The notes: generated from the sequence alone by a model not told the origin. A DNA stretch of 64,000 nt from Algoriphagus aquimarinus (GCF_900112005.1 NZ_FOKK01000006.1:247181-311180); one strand, 5' to 3'; counted from the first letter of the stretch, positions 54,360 to 63,766 are shown. Made by a program: numbers and translations.

Positions 54360-55073
54360 ATGGTTGATAACTCAAATATGACAAAAAAGGGCAGGATTTT
54401 CAAAACTATCCGCGCGTACTTCGGCAAGCACCCCTCAGGCATATTTGCATGGCTTTGGGTGACGCTGATGCCCTTTGTTGGAAGTGTGATTTTTGCCGCG
54501 AATTATGATTTTCTGGATGATTACCAGCTTTATACTGCCTTGGATTACTTCATCTACACGGTGATTGGGGCTTTGCTTATGGGCTTGGCGCTTCTTCCCA
54601 CTACCTTGATTGCCTTAGCTTCTGGTTTCTATTTCGGCTGGGTTTCTTTGCCATTTTTGATTCTCGGCTATTCCCTGGCCTCTATACTTGGATATGTGCT
54701 GGGCAAACTGACCAACATGGGCCTGACGGAAAAATTGTTCAAGAAAAACCCAAAGTTTCATGAAGCGCTGGAGGCTCGTAAAGGGAAAGAAGGCTCGCTG
54801 GTATTCTTTGTTCGAATTTCCCCTATAGTCCCTTTTGCTATTTCCAACTTCCTCTTTGCCAATCTGAATATTAAGCTGTGGAAGGTGTTGGTATACGGCA
54901 TCCCCGGAATGCTTACCCGCACCGTACTCGCATTCGCTGCTGGAGTTCTTGCAAGTTCTTATCTGGCTGCCAAAGAATCTATGAATAGCCCCTTGCAATG
55001 GGGGATTGGCATTGCGTTGCTCATTATTGGTGTGGCGGGGATTTATGGATATGTGAAGAAATCTAGGAAATAA
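54360..55073 (+). CDS. TVP38/TMEM64 (VTT-domain) membrane protein
   Basis: A ~237-residue inner-membrane protein with about five or six hydrophobic segments and the VTT/SNARE-associated core: LPTTLIALASGFYFGWVSLP, GYSLASILGYVLGKL, FFVRISPIVPFAISNFLFA, and a late GIGIALLIIGVAGIYGYV. Members of this DedA-related group act in lipid scrambling or membrane homeostasis. The frame opens at a TTG (54324), but ATG at 54360 or 54378 is more likely; 54360 is given. Confidence 0.85.
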   Translation: MVDNSNMTKKGRIFKTIRAYFGKHPSGIFAWLWVTLMPFVGSVIFAANYDFLDDYQLYTALDYFIYTVIGALLMGLALLPTTLIALASGFYFGWVSLPFLILGYSLASILGYVLGKLTNMGLTEKLFKKNPKFHEALEARKGKEGSLVFFVRISPIVPFAISNFLFANLNIKLWKVLVYGIPGMLTRTVLAFAAGVLASSYLAAKESMNSPLQWGIGIALLIIGVAGIYGYVKKSRK

Positions 55074-55120
55074 TCAATAGACAATATGATCATCAGCAAG
55101 GAGGACAGTCACCAAAATTT

Positions 55121-55184
55121 CTTTGCTTACCCAGCAGGAAGACCGATGACCGAAGCGGCCTAAATGCTAGTGTTTATCCTATCC
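55121..55184. repeat. Dispersed intergenic repeat, copy E
   Basis: Contains CTTTGCTTACCCAGCAGGAA, GACCGATGACCGAAGCGGCC and TAAATGCTAGTGTTTATCC. Read on the other strand it has the same order as copy B, with only two 7-mer units. Confidence 0.7.
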
Positions 55185-55213
55185 TTCAAGCCGAATAGGC
55201 AAGTCCGCTTTCT

Positions 55214-55843
55214 TCATTCGAAATCCGGGATTTCTTCTTCTCTGACGTATGGAAAAGAAGCCAATCTTGTTAATCCATAATAGGTGTTCAGGCCGGAAAT
55301 CCCGATGCCGGAAGAATGCTGCAGATCCAACTGTCCTAAGTTATTTATAGCTTCATCAGGAAGGACAAGCATCTCCACGGAACCGATCACAAATAGGCAT
55401 CCGTTGGGCAAGGGAATACTTTCCAGATGTTTCATCCCAATTTTTACTGGGCTGTCTTTTACAAAAGGAGCATGGAAACCAGCGATAAACTCCTTTTCCA
55501 ATTTCATCCTATCAAATTCAGATTCTCCTTTTTTCAGTTTGGCGGAGGTGTAATGTGCTTTTTCAATAAATGATTCAGACACATGATTGATCGTGTAAAA
55601 CTCAGTTTCCAAGATATTGGGATAGGTATCTCTAGGGATTTCAGATTGAGGTCGCATGATAAATGCCAGCTGCGCAGGGCTTGATCCCAGATGCACCACA
55701 GATGAAAAAATCGCCACGTTGTCTTTCCCATCCTTGGATTTCGTGCCAATCAAATTGGCTGGTTTTACACCTGAAAGCGAATTGATCAGATTCAGTTTAT
55801 AGGTGCGCTCCAGTTTTTCTATTTCATCTTTTTGTAAGTGCAT
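55214..55843 (-). CDS. Flavin reductase-like FMN-binding split-barrel protein
   Basis: A 209-residue protein of the DIM6/NTAB flavin-reductase family: KPANLIGTKSKDGKDNVAIF, SSVVHLGSSPAQLAFIM, DTYPNILETEFYTINHVSE, and the later NGCLFVIGSVEML. It would bind FMN and act in the cytoplasm as an oxidoreductase or reduced-flavin supplier. No partner oxygenase is next to it. Confidence 0.85.
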   Translation of the reverse strand: MHLQKDEIEKLERTYKLNLINSLSGVKPANLIGTKSKDGKDNVAIFSSVVHLGSSPAQLAFIMRPQSEIPRDTYPNILETEFYTINHVSESFIEKAHYTSAKLKKGESEFDRMKLEKEFIAGFHAPFVKDSPVKIGMKHLESIPLPNGCLFVIGSVEMLVLPDEAINNLGQLDLQHSSGIGISGLNTYYGLTRLASFPYVREEEIPDFE

Positions 55844-56023
55844 TTTTGATCACAGCTATTGTTATGTTTTATCGTGGATTATAAGATATCAGAAATCCGA
55901 ATTTTATGTCTTCAGACGAATTAAAATATTATGCTCGTGGTTTTTCGCCTTACGCTAGTTCATAGGATTAATGGCTCTAATCCTCTTTTCAATCCAAAGT
56001 AAAATGCGTGGTGAAAATGTCCA

Positions 56024-56287
56024 CTAGGAAATCTTATTTAGGGAAATACTTCTCTGCCTGCTGCATTTGAATCTGTCTATATCAGCATGTCTTTTTTTCA
56101 GATGCTTCTGACTTACCCCAGAGTTGACTCGCTTTCGACACATTTTGAAAGAACTTTCTTTCAGCTCCCTTCGCATAAGTTTGATCACTTCTGCCTCAGC
56201 AAGCCCAAATTGATTTTCTATAGCTTCGAAGGGAGTTCTGTCCTCCCAAGCCATTTCTATAATTCTGTCTAGTTCTCGCTCTGTCAT
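56024..56287 (-). CDS. TIGR03643/DUF2805-family small protein
   Basis: An 87-residue protein with the family pattern MTERELDRIIEMAWEDRTPF, EAIENQFGLAEAEVIKLMRR, SSFKMCRKRVNSG. The first half looks like a small helix-turn-helix. Function of the family is unknown; it is common in marine bacteria and Bacteroidota. Confidence 0.85.
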   Translation of the reverse strand: MTERELDRIIEMAWEDRTPFEAIENQFGLAEAEVIKLMRRELKESSFKMCRKRVNSGVSQKHLKKRHADIDRFKCSRQRSISLNKIS

Positions 56288-56591
56288 TAGTATTGATCTT
56301 TTTCAATGGAAATTTCTCCCATTGAATTGGTTCGTTTTACTAATTGTAAAGAAGTTTTAGAGCATAATTGTTTTGAATGGAGTGGCTAATAACTTTTAAA
56401 AAAAAAGTTAAAAGATTGTATTGCTCATCCGCCTATTTTGAAAATATGTATATCCGCTTTTCTACCAGTAAAGAGGGAAAAGCAATCTAGAATTTGTTCA
56501 AATTTATAATTGAGGTCACTTCGGTCTTCAGTCATCGGTCTTCCGACCAGATAAGCAAAGAATCTAAGGCAACTGGCATCATTGCGGATAA
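56288..56591. other. Intergenic region with dispersed repeat copy F
   Basis: 304 bp without a gene. The right third is the repeat copy listed separately; the rest is AT-rich leader DNA for the TIGR03643 gene. Confidence 0.5.
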
Positions 56592-56594
56592 TCA
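56511..56594. repeat. Dispersed intergenic repeat, copy F
   Basis: In order: GGTCACTTCGGTCTTCAGTC, ATCGGTCTTCCGACCAGATA, AGCAAAGAATCTAAGGC, ACTGGCATCATTGCGGATAA, TCACA. Same order as copy B, with the longest conserved tail. It reaches the 3' end of the DUF3667 gene. Confidence 0.75.
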
Positions 56595-57329
56595 CATTTG
56601 AAAAAATAAATCTATCAAATGACCTATCAGTAACACTCCAATTGAAAACGTGATCAAACCTAATAGGTAGGCGAAAAATGCTTTCAAATAGCTTGCGAAC
56701 TTCTTTCCATCAAAAAACTGCCCAATCGCCCAAGTAGAATATATAAAGAAAAGCATACCTCCAAACTGCAAAACCTTGAGGTCAGTCAATCCCTGAACTG
56801 CACCAAAAACAGCCAGAATTATCATTCCAATCCCCATTACGAAACATAAAAGAATCAGGATTTCATAGAAGTTATAGGGGTGTTTTCTAAACAGTAGCTT
56901 CGTCCACAAGGCAATAAAAACTCCCATGATTAAGTTGCCGTAGCCATAGTTGTTCTGAACCCATTCAAACATAACCGTTGCAGTGGAATAGGTGGAATTA
57001 TCATAATAGACGTATCCGTCTTCAAACTTCAGCAATCCTCTTAATACTGAATAAAGCAAGGAACTTATGATGATGAAAATCACAGGTTTCACCAATCGAT
57101 TTCTATCCTCAGCAATGAACTTTCTGACAGTCAGTCCAGGTCTGATCAGCAACTCTTTGATCGTGTATAATATGCCCCTGTCAAAATTCAAGACACTAGT
57201 CACTTCATTGGCGATATATCTCCCATCAATTCGCCTCAATTCTGCAGCGTTCCCACAGTTGGTGCAGAAGTTTCCGCTGATTTCCAGCTCACACTTTTTG
57301 CAATAGTTTAAAGAATTCTGATTATCCAT
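56592..57329 (-). CDS. DUF3667-family membrane protein with N-terminal zinc ribbon
   Basis: A 245-residue protein. Residues 10-27 form a zinc ribbon (CKKCE and CTNCGN), followed by a short soluble part with RIDGRYIANEVTSVL, and then about five membrane helices. The RPGLTVRKFIAEDRNRLVKP segment is typical of DUF3667 proteins, whose function is unknown. Confidence 0.82.
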   Translation of the reverse strand: MDNQNSLNYCKKCELEISGNFCTNCGNAAELRRIDGRYIANEVTSVLNFDRGILYTIKELLIRPGLTVRKFIAEDRNRLVKPVIFIIISSLLYSVLRGLLKFEDGYVYYDNSTYSTATVMFEWVQNNYGYGNLIMGVFIALWTKLLFRKHPYNFYEILILLCFVMGIGMIILAVFGAVQGLTDLKVLQFGGMLFFIYSTWAIGQFFDGKKFASYLKAFFAYLLGLITFSIGVLLIGHLIDLFFQM

Positions 57330-57485
57330 GTGGTCAAATAGGTGGTAGGTTTAGTAGAATATGTGAATGTAGGGGTGTTGGATGGTGAAAGATGTAAGTG
57401 ACAAGTAAAAAGTATCAAGAATTTAGAATTCGCTACATCGGTCACCTGACAAAAGGAGTAATAGCCTAGTACTTCCAATCCTATT

Positions 57486-57517
57486 TAAAAAAACGGTGTA
57501 AGTCACACTTACACCGT
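57486..57517 (-). terminator. Terminator after the serine hydrolase gene
   Basis: An 11-bp perfect stem (ACGGTGTAAGT / ACTTACACCGT) with a 3-nt loop and a run of As on the + strand, 50 bp beyond the - strand gene's stop. Confidence 0.85.
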
Positions 57518-57566
57518 AATTGTTAATAACCTTTTCAAGCAGCATTAAGAATCTGAATGCAACTAT

Positions 57567-58802
57567 TTAATCCAAGCTACTAAGAAAGGTTTCGTAGGCT
57601 TTTGTCATAAGGTCTTCACCTTGGCTTCCAATCGGAGAGTTGACAAAAATGACCATTTCATATCCTCCAGGGAGAAAAGCGGCCACACACTGCTCAGTTC
57701 TTGAACTATTTGCCCACCTTCCATTTTTTGAATACCATTTTCCAGCGGGAGTCTCTACATCCCAATCCAATCCTAAAGAATTTTCCAATAGATATTCTGC
57801 TTGAGTGGAAGTAAGTATGGTCCCCTTTCTTTTGACGTGATGCATTACTTGGAGAACCTCGTTAATAGATAGTCTCCAAGCTGCACCTCCACTCATTGAA
57901 CCTAATTTGCCAGAATCCCAGCCTTTTGCAGTAGTCGCTGGAAATTTATAGGCTATCGCATCGATCAGCGGCCTAGGGTTAAAGCCCGCTGAAGCGACGC
58001 CTGCTGGGGTCAGTACTTTCTTCTGCACATAATCCTTGTATTCAGCGATGGAAAAGGCATCCCACAAAACATCGATATTGATTCCCAATTGAGTTAGCTC
58101 CTTGTAGTCCTCGTTTTTGGAGATGTCTCCATTAATGATCGGTATTAGGATTCTACATAAGCCAAAATTCATATTGGCATATTTACCTTTGCCCAGACTT
58201 ACATCACCGGTAAGCGCTACACCATTTTTTACCATCGATTTCATGGTGGAGAAATCGGACTTCGAATCTCCTGTATTAAAACCTGAAGTATGGTTTAGCA
58301 AATGTCGGAATGTAATCTGCGAAACGTTCGGGCCCTTCGTCCAGTAGGATGGCAGATAGCTGTGAATCAAGGCGTCTACTGAAATCCCTTTATCTAGGAG
58401 AAGATTGTAGATCGCGATACCTGTGATCATTTTGCTCACACTGGCGATGTGCATTCTCGTATCTAGTGTCCATCCTTTTCCTCCATCGGCATGGGTTCTT
58501 GACCAGTTCCAAATAATGGTCTGATGGGGAGCACCGTTCTTTCGGATTTGAAATGCGTATCCAACTACTTTATCCTTCATCGCCTCATGGAATTTTTCGA
58601 CGAATTTGGTAGAGTTAAATTTCTTTAGGATCTCAGCTTTTTTGACGACAACTCTTTTGGGTTTGTCAACTTGAAGCTCCAAGCCCTCATCTGATTCTAC
58701 ATGCAACAGATTTGAAGGCGCAATTTTATGCGCCTTCAGTTCGCTTTCTGTGATTTTTAATCGCGAGAAAGTCTTCTCACTCGCTTGAATGATCTTTTTC
58801 AT
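57567..58802 (-). CDS. Beta-lactamase-like serine hydrolase (class C/esterase fold)
   Basis: A 411-residue protein with the penicillin-binding/beta-lactamase fold: SxxK at 121-124 (SVSK), YxN at KYANMNFGL, FRHLLNHTSGF, and GSMSGGAAWRLSINEVLQVM. These proteins hydrolyse esters or D-amino-acid peptides. It has no signal peptide and carries an unusual ~75-residue Lys-rich N-terminal extension, so it may be cytoplasmic or exported by another route. Single-gene transcript. Confidence 0.85.
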   Translation of the reverse strand: MKKIIQASEKTFSRLKITESELKAHKIAPSNLLHVESDEGLELQVDKPKRVVVKKAEILKKFNSTKFVEKFHEAMKDKVVGYAFQIRKNGAPHQTIIWNWSRTHADGGKGWTLDTRMHIASVSKMITGIAIYNLLLDKGISVDALIHSYLPSYWTKGPNVSQITFRHLLNHTSGFNTGDSKSDFSTMKSMVKNGVALTGDVSLGKGKYANMNFGLCRILIPIINGDISKNEDYKELTQLGINIDVLWDAFSIAEYKDYVQKKVLTPAGVASAGFNPRPLIDAIAYKFPATTAKGWDSGKLGSMSGGAAWRLSINEVLQVMHHVKRKGTILTSTQAEYLLENSLGLDWDVETPAGKWYSKNGRWANSSRTEQCVAAFLPGGYEMVIFVNSPIGSQGEDLMTKAYETFLSSLD

Positions 58803-59240
58803 TTTGATTATGATTTAGTTAAAAATTATTCCCTCTCAATAAAAATTTAGGGAAACTAGGTACAGTAAATTGTAGGTAAAATTAACGGAGTTGAATCCGT
58901 ACCATCGATCATCGAATTACGCAAGGTAATGCTCCGTATTGACCTGATTTTCAGTCGAAATCTGGAATAAATCTAGTAAAAGTAAATGTCAAAAAAAATA
59001 CCCAACTAGTCTGATACTAAACCTGTTGTATGTCCTAAAAAGTGGAATAGGGGTATGATTGAAATGATAGAAAAGTTTAGATACATCTGAGCAATCAACA
59101 GACTACAGCCAGTGAACTCGATGCTTGGATTTGATTAGAGCAGGATATGGATGTCTAACTACAAATTCCACCTAGCTCAAGGTCAAGACTAGCCTCAGAA
59201 GGGGCCGGAGCAAAAACCTATCGAACTAAGCAAAAACCAA
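58803..59240. other. Intergenic region between serine hydrolase and PhoD genes
   Basis: 438 bp with no supportable gene, hairpin or repeat copy that I can see. It holds the promoter of the serine hydrolase. Confidence 0.4.
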
Positions 59241-60743
59241 CTACTTATTTTGAGGAATCAATTGATCATAGGAGAGGACATGCTCTTCCATGATACTTCC
59301 ATATTCATCGATCAATCTAAAAGTTACCTGAGGAGAACTCCCCTCGATAGTAAAGGTGAACTCGCCAAAAGCCTTTAATCCCAAACCCAGATATCCGAAC
59401 AATTGCTTGGAAGAATCCTTAGCGATCGCTTCTGGGCCAGGAACTCCTCCTAAGGATGCTGGTCCAAATTCGTAGAACTCAAATCCCGGATTTCTAGGGA
59501 TGGTGAAACTTCTTGCACCATGGCGATCTCCACTTAGTAAGAGCACACCAGGGATGTTTTCTGTTTCTATCAATTGATATATCTCTTCCCTAGCCAGCGT
59601 GTCCCAAGTTCCCCAAGAATCCTTTCCTTCAGAGATGTAATCACTCCACATCGTCCCGCTTGTGATCAGCTTGTACGGAGCGCTGGATTTTGCCAGCACA
59701 TCCTTTAGCCATTTGAGTTGGGCTGCGCCCAAATAGGAATTGTATTCACCTCTTCTGTCGTTCTCACGAAAAGAACGGGTATCCAGCATGATTACCTCTA
59801 CAGCGCCTATTTGCGTATTGAAATAGATTCCTGCTGCATCATTCTCTGGATTATTCCAGTTTTCGCTCCAAAGTTTCCGTAACGCCTCTCTATCCTCATT
59901 GCTGACTCCTTCCGGAAGACCGCTGAGGTCATTATTGAGATAATCATGATCATCCCAAGCGGCGTATAAGGGAACATTTGCACTAAGTTTTTTCCAAGGC
60001 TGCGAAACATCCCGAAGCAAGTAATCAGCTCTATGCATGCTCAGCTTAGTATCTCTATCATCCACAGCAAGGTCTCCGAGTAGCAGCATCGCGATTGGAT
60101 TTCTCTCTAAAATAGCGTCCATCAAGTTAGGATTGTGCAGACCTATTTTATGAAAATCTGAAGCAAAAGCTAGTCGTAACTCGCTTGTTTCTTCGGTTTT
60201 TGAGGTGGTTTGGAAAGTGCCTTCCGCTACTTCAGAACCTTGAACTTTTACACTATAGGAATACTTCGTCGCTGATGACAAATTCCCTAAGACGATTCGC
60301 TCAGCTTGTCCGGCCACGCTGGGATTAAAAATATATAGCTTTGTTTCTTTACCAGCTAAATCAGCTATTTCAATTTCAATCAGATTTATACTTGCTGGTC
60401 TAAACCAGATAGTTACGCTATTCTCTTTTAAATCACCCAACATCGGGCCTGAAATCAAAGGAATGCCATTTTTGACAGCAACTGCTACAATTCTCTCGTC
60501 TGTAAAATCAACTTCATTCTCCTCAAATACCGACCTAGCTTCCAAATAAAACTTTCTAATATTCTCAGGTAATCTCACATAACTATCGAGCAGCAAACTG
60601 TCAATTTCCAACGTTCCCTTGTGTGCTTGCGGTAAAGTGACGTCATGCCTTACCGGTATGGAATCAGTTCTTTGTGCAAAAGTGGCAGTACTAAAAAGAC
60701 TGACGATAAGGGTAACTAAGCTGGATACTTTCTTAAATCTCAT
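59241..60743 (-). CDS. PhoD-type alkaline phosphatase/phosphodiesterase
   Basis: A 500-residue secreted metallophosphoesterase (signal to about residue 23, STATFAQ). An N-terminal immunoglobulin-like domain (about 90-180, VTIWFRPAS) is followed by the PhoD catalytic part: LAFASDFHKIGLHNP, MLLLGDLAVDD, YAAWDDHDYLNND, MLDTRSFR, ITSGTMWSDY and LLSGDRHGARSF. It releases phosphate from mono- and diesters in the periplasm. Probably phosphate scavenging; unrelated to the cut alkaline phosphatase at the window start. Confidence 0.9.
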   Translation of the reverse strand: MRFKKVSSLVTLIVSLFSTATFAQRTDSIPVRHDVTLPQAHKGTLEIDSLLLDSYVRLPENIRKFYLEARSVFEENEVDFTDERIVAVAVKNGIPLISGPMLGDLKENSVTIWFRPASINLIEIEIADLAGKETKLYIFNPSVAGQAERIVLGNLSSATKYSYSVKVQGSEVAEGTFQTTSKTEETSELRLAFASDFHKIGLHNPNLMDAILERNPIAMLLLGDLAVDDRDTKLSMHRADYLLRDVSQPWKKLSANVPLYAAWDDHDYLNNDLSGLPEGVSNEDREALRKLWSENWNNPENDAAGIYFNTQIGAVEVIMLDTRSFRENDRRGEYNSYLGAAQLKWLKDVLAKSSAPYKLITSGTMWSDYISEGKDSWGTWDTLAREEIYQLIETENIPGVLLLSGDRHGARSFTIPRNPGFEFYEFGPASLGGVPGPEAIAKDSSKQLFGYLGLGLKAFGEFTFTIEGSSPQVTFRLIDEYGSIMEEHVLSYDQLIPQNK

Positions 60744-61042
60744 TGAGAGTGGGTTATCAGGGGTAATGAAAAAGTTAAATTACAGTTTTAGCGGGTGGCA
60801 AAAAAGTGGTTTTATACCCTTGTGATTCAAAAGAAAGGTTGCATGGTCTAAGATTGATTTACAAAATCTAATTAATAGAGGAGTAGGATCGAGCGTTTAA
60901 ACCAGCTTTAGAGAAGATGTTTAGCGAGTGACAAGAATGCAGGGTTGGCAAATTACACCTAGCCAAAAGCCTAGACTACGCTCGGTGGGGGCAGCATTTC
61001 ATTTGTTCTCGTATAAAAATTGTTTTTTAAAATTCTAAAAAT

Positions 61043-61074
61043 AAAAGGCTGAACTCTTTCGAATTCAGCCTTTT
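61043..61074. terminator. Bidirectional-type terminator beyond the isomerase-like gene
   Basis: An 11-bp perfect stem (AAAAGGCTGAA / TTCAGCCTTTT) with a 10-nt loop, 27 bp beyond the - strand gene's stop. The rest of the 60744-61101 gap has no gene. Confidence 0.85.
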
Positions 61075-61101
61075 ATACAACAAAAATATTGTATTTAACT
61101 A

Positions 61102-61932
61102 TTATTTAGTGGCTTCTATAACACCTCTAAAATAACCCACAGATTCGGCAATTCCCATAAATGGATTGTCCATGTTTCTTTCGTGTTCCAGAGCGCAAAC
61201 ACCTGTGTAATCAACTTTTCTAATCATTTTCACTAGTGAAGGAAAATCGATTACACCACGGCCAACTTCAAGTGAATAACCCAATTTAGTTGGTGCTGTT
61301 ACATCCTTTATGTGCATATCGAAAACGCGGGTGTGGTATTTTTCAAGGTCGGCCACAGCGTCTTTACCGTTGCGTGTATCGTGACCAACGTCCAAGCACA
61401 TTCCAATTCTAGGATCGAGGTCTTTTGTGTGGTTCCAAACATCTTCGGCATCTGGAAAGATTTTAATATCCGGTCCGTGTAAATGAATGGCAAATTTAAA
61501 ATCATACTCCTTTACTTTTTTATCCACATAAGGAAGCAGCTCAACATTGGGAACGCCAACAATCAGCTTTACGCCAACTCTTTTTGCATAGTCAAAAGCC
61601 CTGTCAATTTCCTCCTCGGTTTTCATATAAATAGGACCAACTGCGTAACCTACTACATCATTGGCTTTCAGTTTTGCATGAAAAGCATCAATTTCCTCAT
61701 CGCTACTCGTCATTGGCAAATGGAAATCCTTGATGCATAAATAATGTACATCTACAGCTTTTAATGTTTCAAGTGCTTTGTCGAGATCGAATTTCGCGAA
61801 GGTGAAACCCGCTATTCCTACTTTAAAACTTTCACCAGTTTCAGGAGGTAGCTGAGGTCCTGGTCTGGTTTCCTGTGCGTTGCAAACCGAAACTGTGAGT
61901 GCAAACAATAACGTCAATACTTTTAATTTCAT
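61102..61932 (-). CDS. Secreted xylose-isomerase-like TIM-barrel protein (sugar isomerase/epimerase family)
   Basis: A 276-residue protein with signal peptide (LLFALTVSVCNAQ) and the AP-endonuclease-2-type TIM barrel of sugar phosphate isomerases/epimerases: GIAGFTFAKFDLDKALETLK, LCIKDFHLP, VGVPNVELLPYV, AIHLHGPD, MCLDVGHD, FDMHIKDV and ALEHERN (likely metal ligands E, D/H, H and E). Secretion is common in a Bacteroidota subgroup. Substrate unknown; no glycan genes adjoin it. Confidence 0.85.
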   Translation of the reverse strand: MKLKVLTLLFALTVSVCNAQETRPGPQLPPETGESFKVGIAGFTFAKFDLDKALETLKAVDVHYLCIKDFHLPMTSSDEEIDAFHAKLKANDVVGYAVGPIYMKTEEEIDRAFDYAKRVGVKLIVGVPNVELLPYVDKKVKEYDFKFAIHLHGPDIKIFPDAEDVWNHTKDLDPRIGMCLDVGHDTRNGKDAVADLEKYHTRVFDMHIKDVTAPTKLGYSLEVGRGVIDFPSLVKMIRKVDYTGVCALEHERNMDNPFMGIAESVGYFRGVIEATK

Positions 61933-62038
61933 TTCTACTTTATTTTAGGATTTTGTCGCATTTAAGTTAGCGATTATAAACGAACCTGCCTCCCGGCCTG
62001 GCAAACTAAACCTTATTACTTCCACGATTAGAATATGC

Positions 62039-62368
62039 TCAGACAGGGGTATTGAGCTTGTTTTTGCTAGCCTCACTAGTCTTTATCTCCCCAAATTTCT
62101 TGGTGATTTCCTTCCCATAAATGGGTTGAACAAATTGTTTTCCTTTCAGATATGATTTTGCTACATATAAGTCTAAAGAAGAAATTGCGATCTGTATGTG
62201 TTCCAACTCCTGTTCGTCCTTGGCCAAAAGCCGTACTTCGTAGCCCTTTTTATGTTTTTGAGATCCAAGTTTTGCAACCTTTACCTCATCTTTAATTCTG
62301 AGATTTCCATTCCGTAGAAATATTTCTTTCAAAAATTTGAAAGCCAACGATTTTGACATTTTCTTCAT
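62039..62368 (-). CDS. Hypothetical protein
   Basis: A ~109-residue frame starting at ATG 62368 (MKKMSKSLAFKF); an upstream GTG at 62401 in the same frame is less likely. The protein is Lys-rich, with a beta-alpha-beta-like middle (KGYEVRLLAKDEQELEHIQI) and no signal. I do not recognise it. It lies between the isomerase-like gene and a repeat-containing gap. Confidence 0.5.
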   Translation of the reverse strand: MKKMSKSLAFKFLKEIFLRNGNLRIKDEVKVAKLGSQKHKKGYEVRLLAKDEQELEHIQIAISSLDLYVAKSYLKGKQFVQPIYGKEITKKFGEIKTSEASKNKLNTPV

Positions 62369-62439
62369 ATAGACTCTAGGTTGAAAATAGTGGGTAGTCA
62401 CTTAATATAAAATCTTTTATGTGTATTCGCTTGAATGCA

Positions 62440-62600
62440 CGTACCAAAATAATATTTTGAATCCTTTCCCTTTAAGCCAAAATTGACCGGAGGCTGAGCG
62501 CCGGTTGGTGAGCTCGTCGAACCAAGTCGAAGCCTGATTGAACATACGTGCAGAGGTCCGAAGACACATAAAATCTTTAAACCTAATTAAAAAAACAAAA
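62440..62600. repeat. Dispersed GC-rich intergenic repeat, likely non-coding
   Basis: Includes GACCGGAGGCTGAGCGCCGG and TTGGTGAGCTCGTCGAACCA, followed by AGTCGAAGCCTGA; the whole 62369-62737 gap has no credible gene. The reverse strand reads GGTTCGACGAGCTCACCAAC, a type of dispersed intergenic sequence I associate with Bacteroidota genomes. A hydrophobic/Arg-rich frame across it (62417-62683) is rejected. Confidence 0.45.
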
Positions 62601-62737
62601 ATTGACCATCGGAAAATCTGCACGACCGCAAAAAAAGTAAAGGTTATTATACATTCACCTTTATGGTAGATTAATGAATTCATAGTTTTTTGTTCAAAAA
62701 ATCAAACAGCTACTCAAATCCAAATTCCCTACCCGAT

Positions 62738-63604
62738 ATGAAAAAATACACACTTGCTTTATCCTTCTGTTTATTGTTTTCAATAATTGCTTTTGCACAA
62801 GACAGTAAGGTTTTTGACCAAATGACAATGCAGAGTAAAATCCTCAATATGGAGCGCAAATATGCGATCTATCTGCCACCCGGATATGAGACCTCGCAGC
62901 GCTCTTACCCTGTCTTGTATCTCCTTCATGGAGCCGGAGATGATCAGACAGGTTGGGTGCAGTTTGGAGAAGTCCAACATATCGCTGACAAAGCCATCTT
63001 GGAAGGGAAATCCACATCCATGATCATTGTCATGCCCGATGCCAATACCGGTAAGCGGGGTTACTTTAATGATATCAACAATGAATGGCGATATGAAGAT
63101 TTCTTTTTTGAGGAACTAATGCCTGAGGTAGAAAAAAAGTACCGAATCAAATCTGAGAAAAAGTATAGGGCAATAGCTGGATTGTCCATGGGAGGCGGTG
63201 GCACATTTTTCTATGCCATGCACCGCCCTGACTTATTTTCTTCAGCTTGCCCCTTAAGTGCAGCATTGAGGAATTCCACTTTTGAAGAATTCAATCAAGG
63301 ACTTCAAACCAATAAAACTCAGGTAAAAAATACTGATAACCTCCAAGGCTATTATGACCGGCATTCCGCACTAAGGCAAATCGAATTGAATGAAGTGGAA
63401 GCGATGAAATCGGTAAAATGGTATTTTGATTGTGGGGATGATGATTTCCTTTATGAAGGAAATAGCCTAGTACATATCGCAATGAAGAAAAGAGATATCC
63501 CCCATGAGTTCAGAATAAGGGATGGAGCTCATAATTGGACCTATTGGAGAACATCCCTTCCCGAAGTGTTATCATTTGTATCAGATACCTTTCGTCAGAA
63601 ATAG
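62738..63604 (+). CDS. Secreted esterase (CE1/esterase D-like)
   Basis: A 288-residue alpha/beta hydrolase. The ATG at 62738 (MKKYTLALSFCLLFSIIAFA) gives a signal peptide; an upstream TTG at 62690 is rejected. Marks: AIYLPPGYETSQRSYPVLYL, LLHGAGDDQTGW, MPDANTGKRG, catalytic Ser in GLSMGGGG, Asp in FDCGDDD and His in DGAHNWTYW. This layout is shared by acetyl xylan and feruloyl esterases and by esterase D-like enzymes. It may remove acyl groups from glycans, but no PUL genes lie next to it. Confidence 0.87.
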   Translation: MKKYTLALSFCLLFSIIAFAQDSKVFDQMTMQSKILNMERKYAIYLPPGYETSQRSYPVLYLLHGAGDDQTGWVQFGEVQHIADKAILEGKSTSMIIVMPDANTGKRGYFNDINNEWRYEDFFFEELMPEVEKKYRIKSEKKYRAIAGLSMGGGGTFFYAMHRPDLFSSACPLSAALRNSTFEEFNQGLQTNKTQVKNTDNLQGYYDRHSALRQIELNEVEAMKSVKWYFDCGDDDFLYEGNSLVHIAMKKRDIPHEFRIRDGAHNWTYWRTSLPEVLSFVSDTFRQK

Positions 63605-63724
63605 GCATTAGGTAGATCTAGAACTGTCCTTGTAGGGGTAATTCGTGCTGTTTGAGTCTGTGGATATAATGGTCAAAAATAGTTGGTAAAACCCGTGTAA
63701 TTAACTGGTATATAATTATTTACG

Positions 63725-63766
63725 AGAACCTTATTGAAATGCGTTTCAATAAGGTTCTTTTGTTTT
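63725..63766 (+). terminator. Strong hairpin after the esterase, just upstream of the IS gene
   Basis: A perfect 15-bp stem (AGAACCTTATTGAAA / TTTCAATAAGGTTCT) with a 4-nt loop, then TTGTTTTATG. It can end the esterase transcript, or form part of the left end of the insertion sequence; it lies only 9 bp before the transposase start. Confidence 0.65.

Noticed and set aside
62417..62683. 88-residue - strand ORF
   Set aside because: It spans a GC-rich dispersed repeat, has no start context or domain, and its composition follows the repeat; more likely noncoding.
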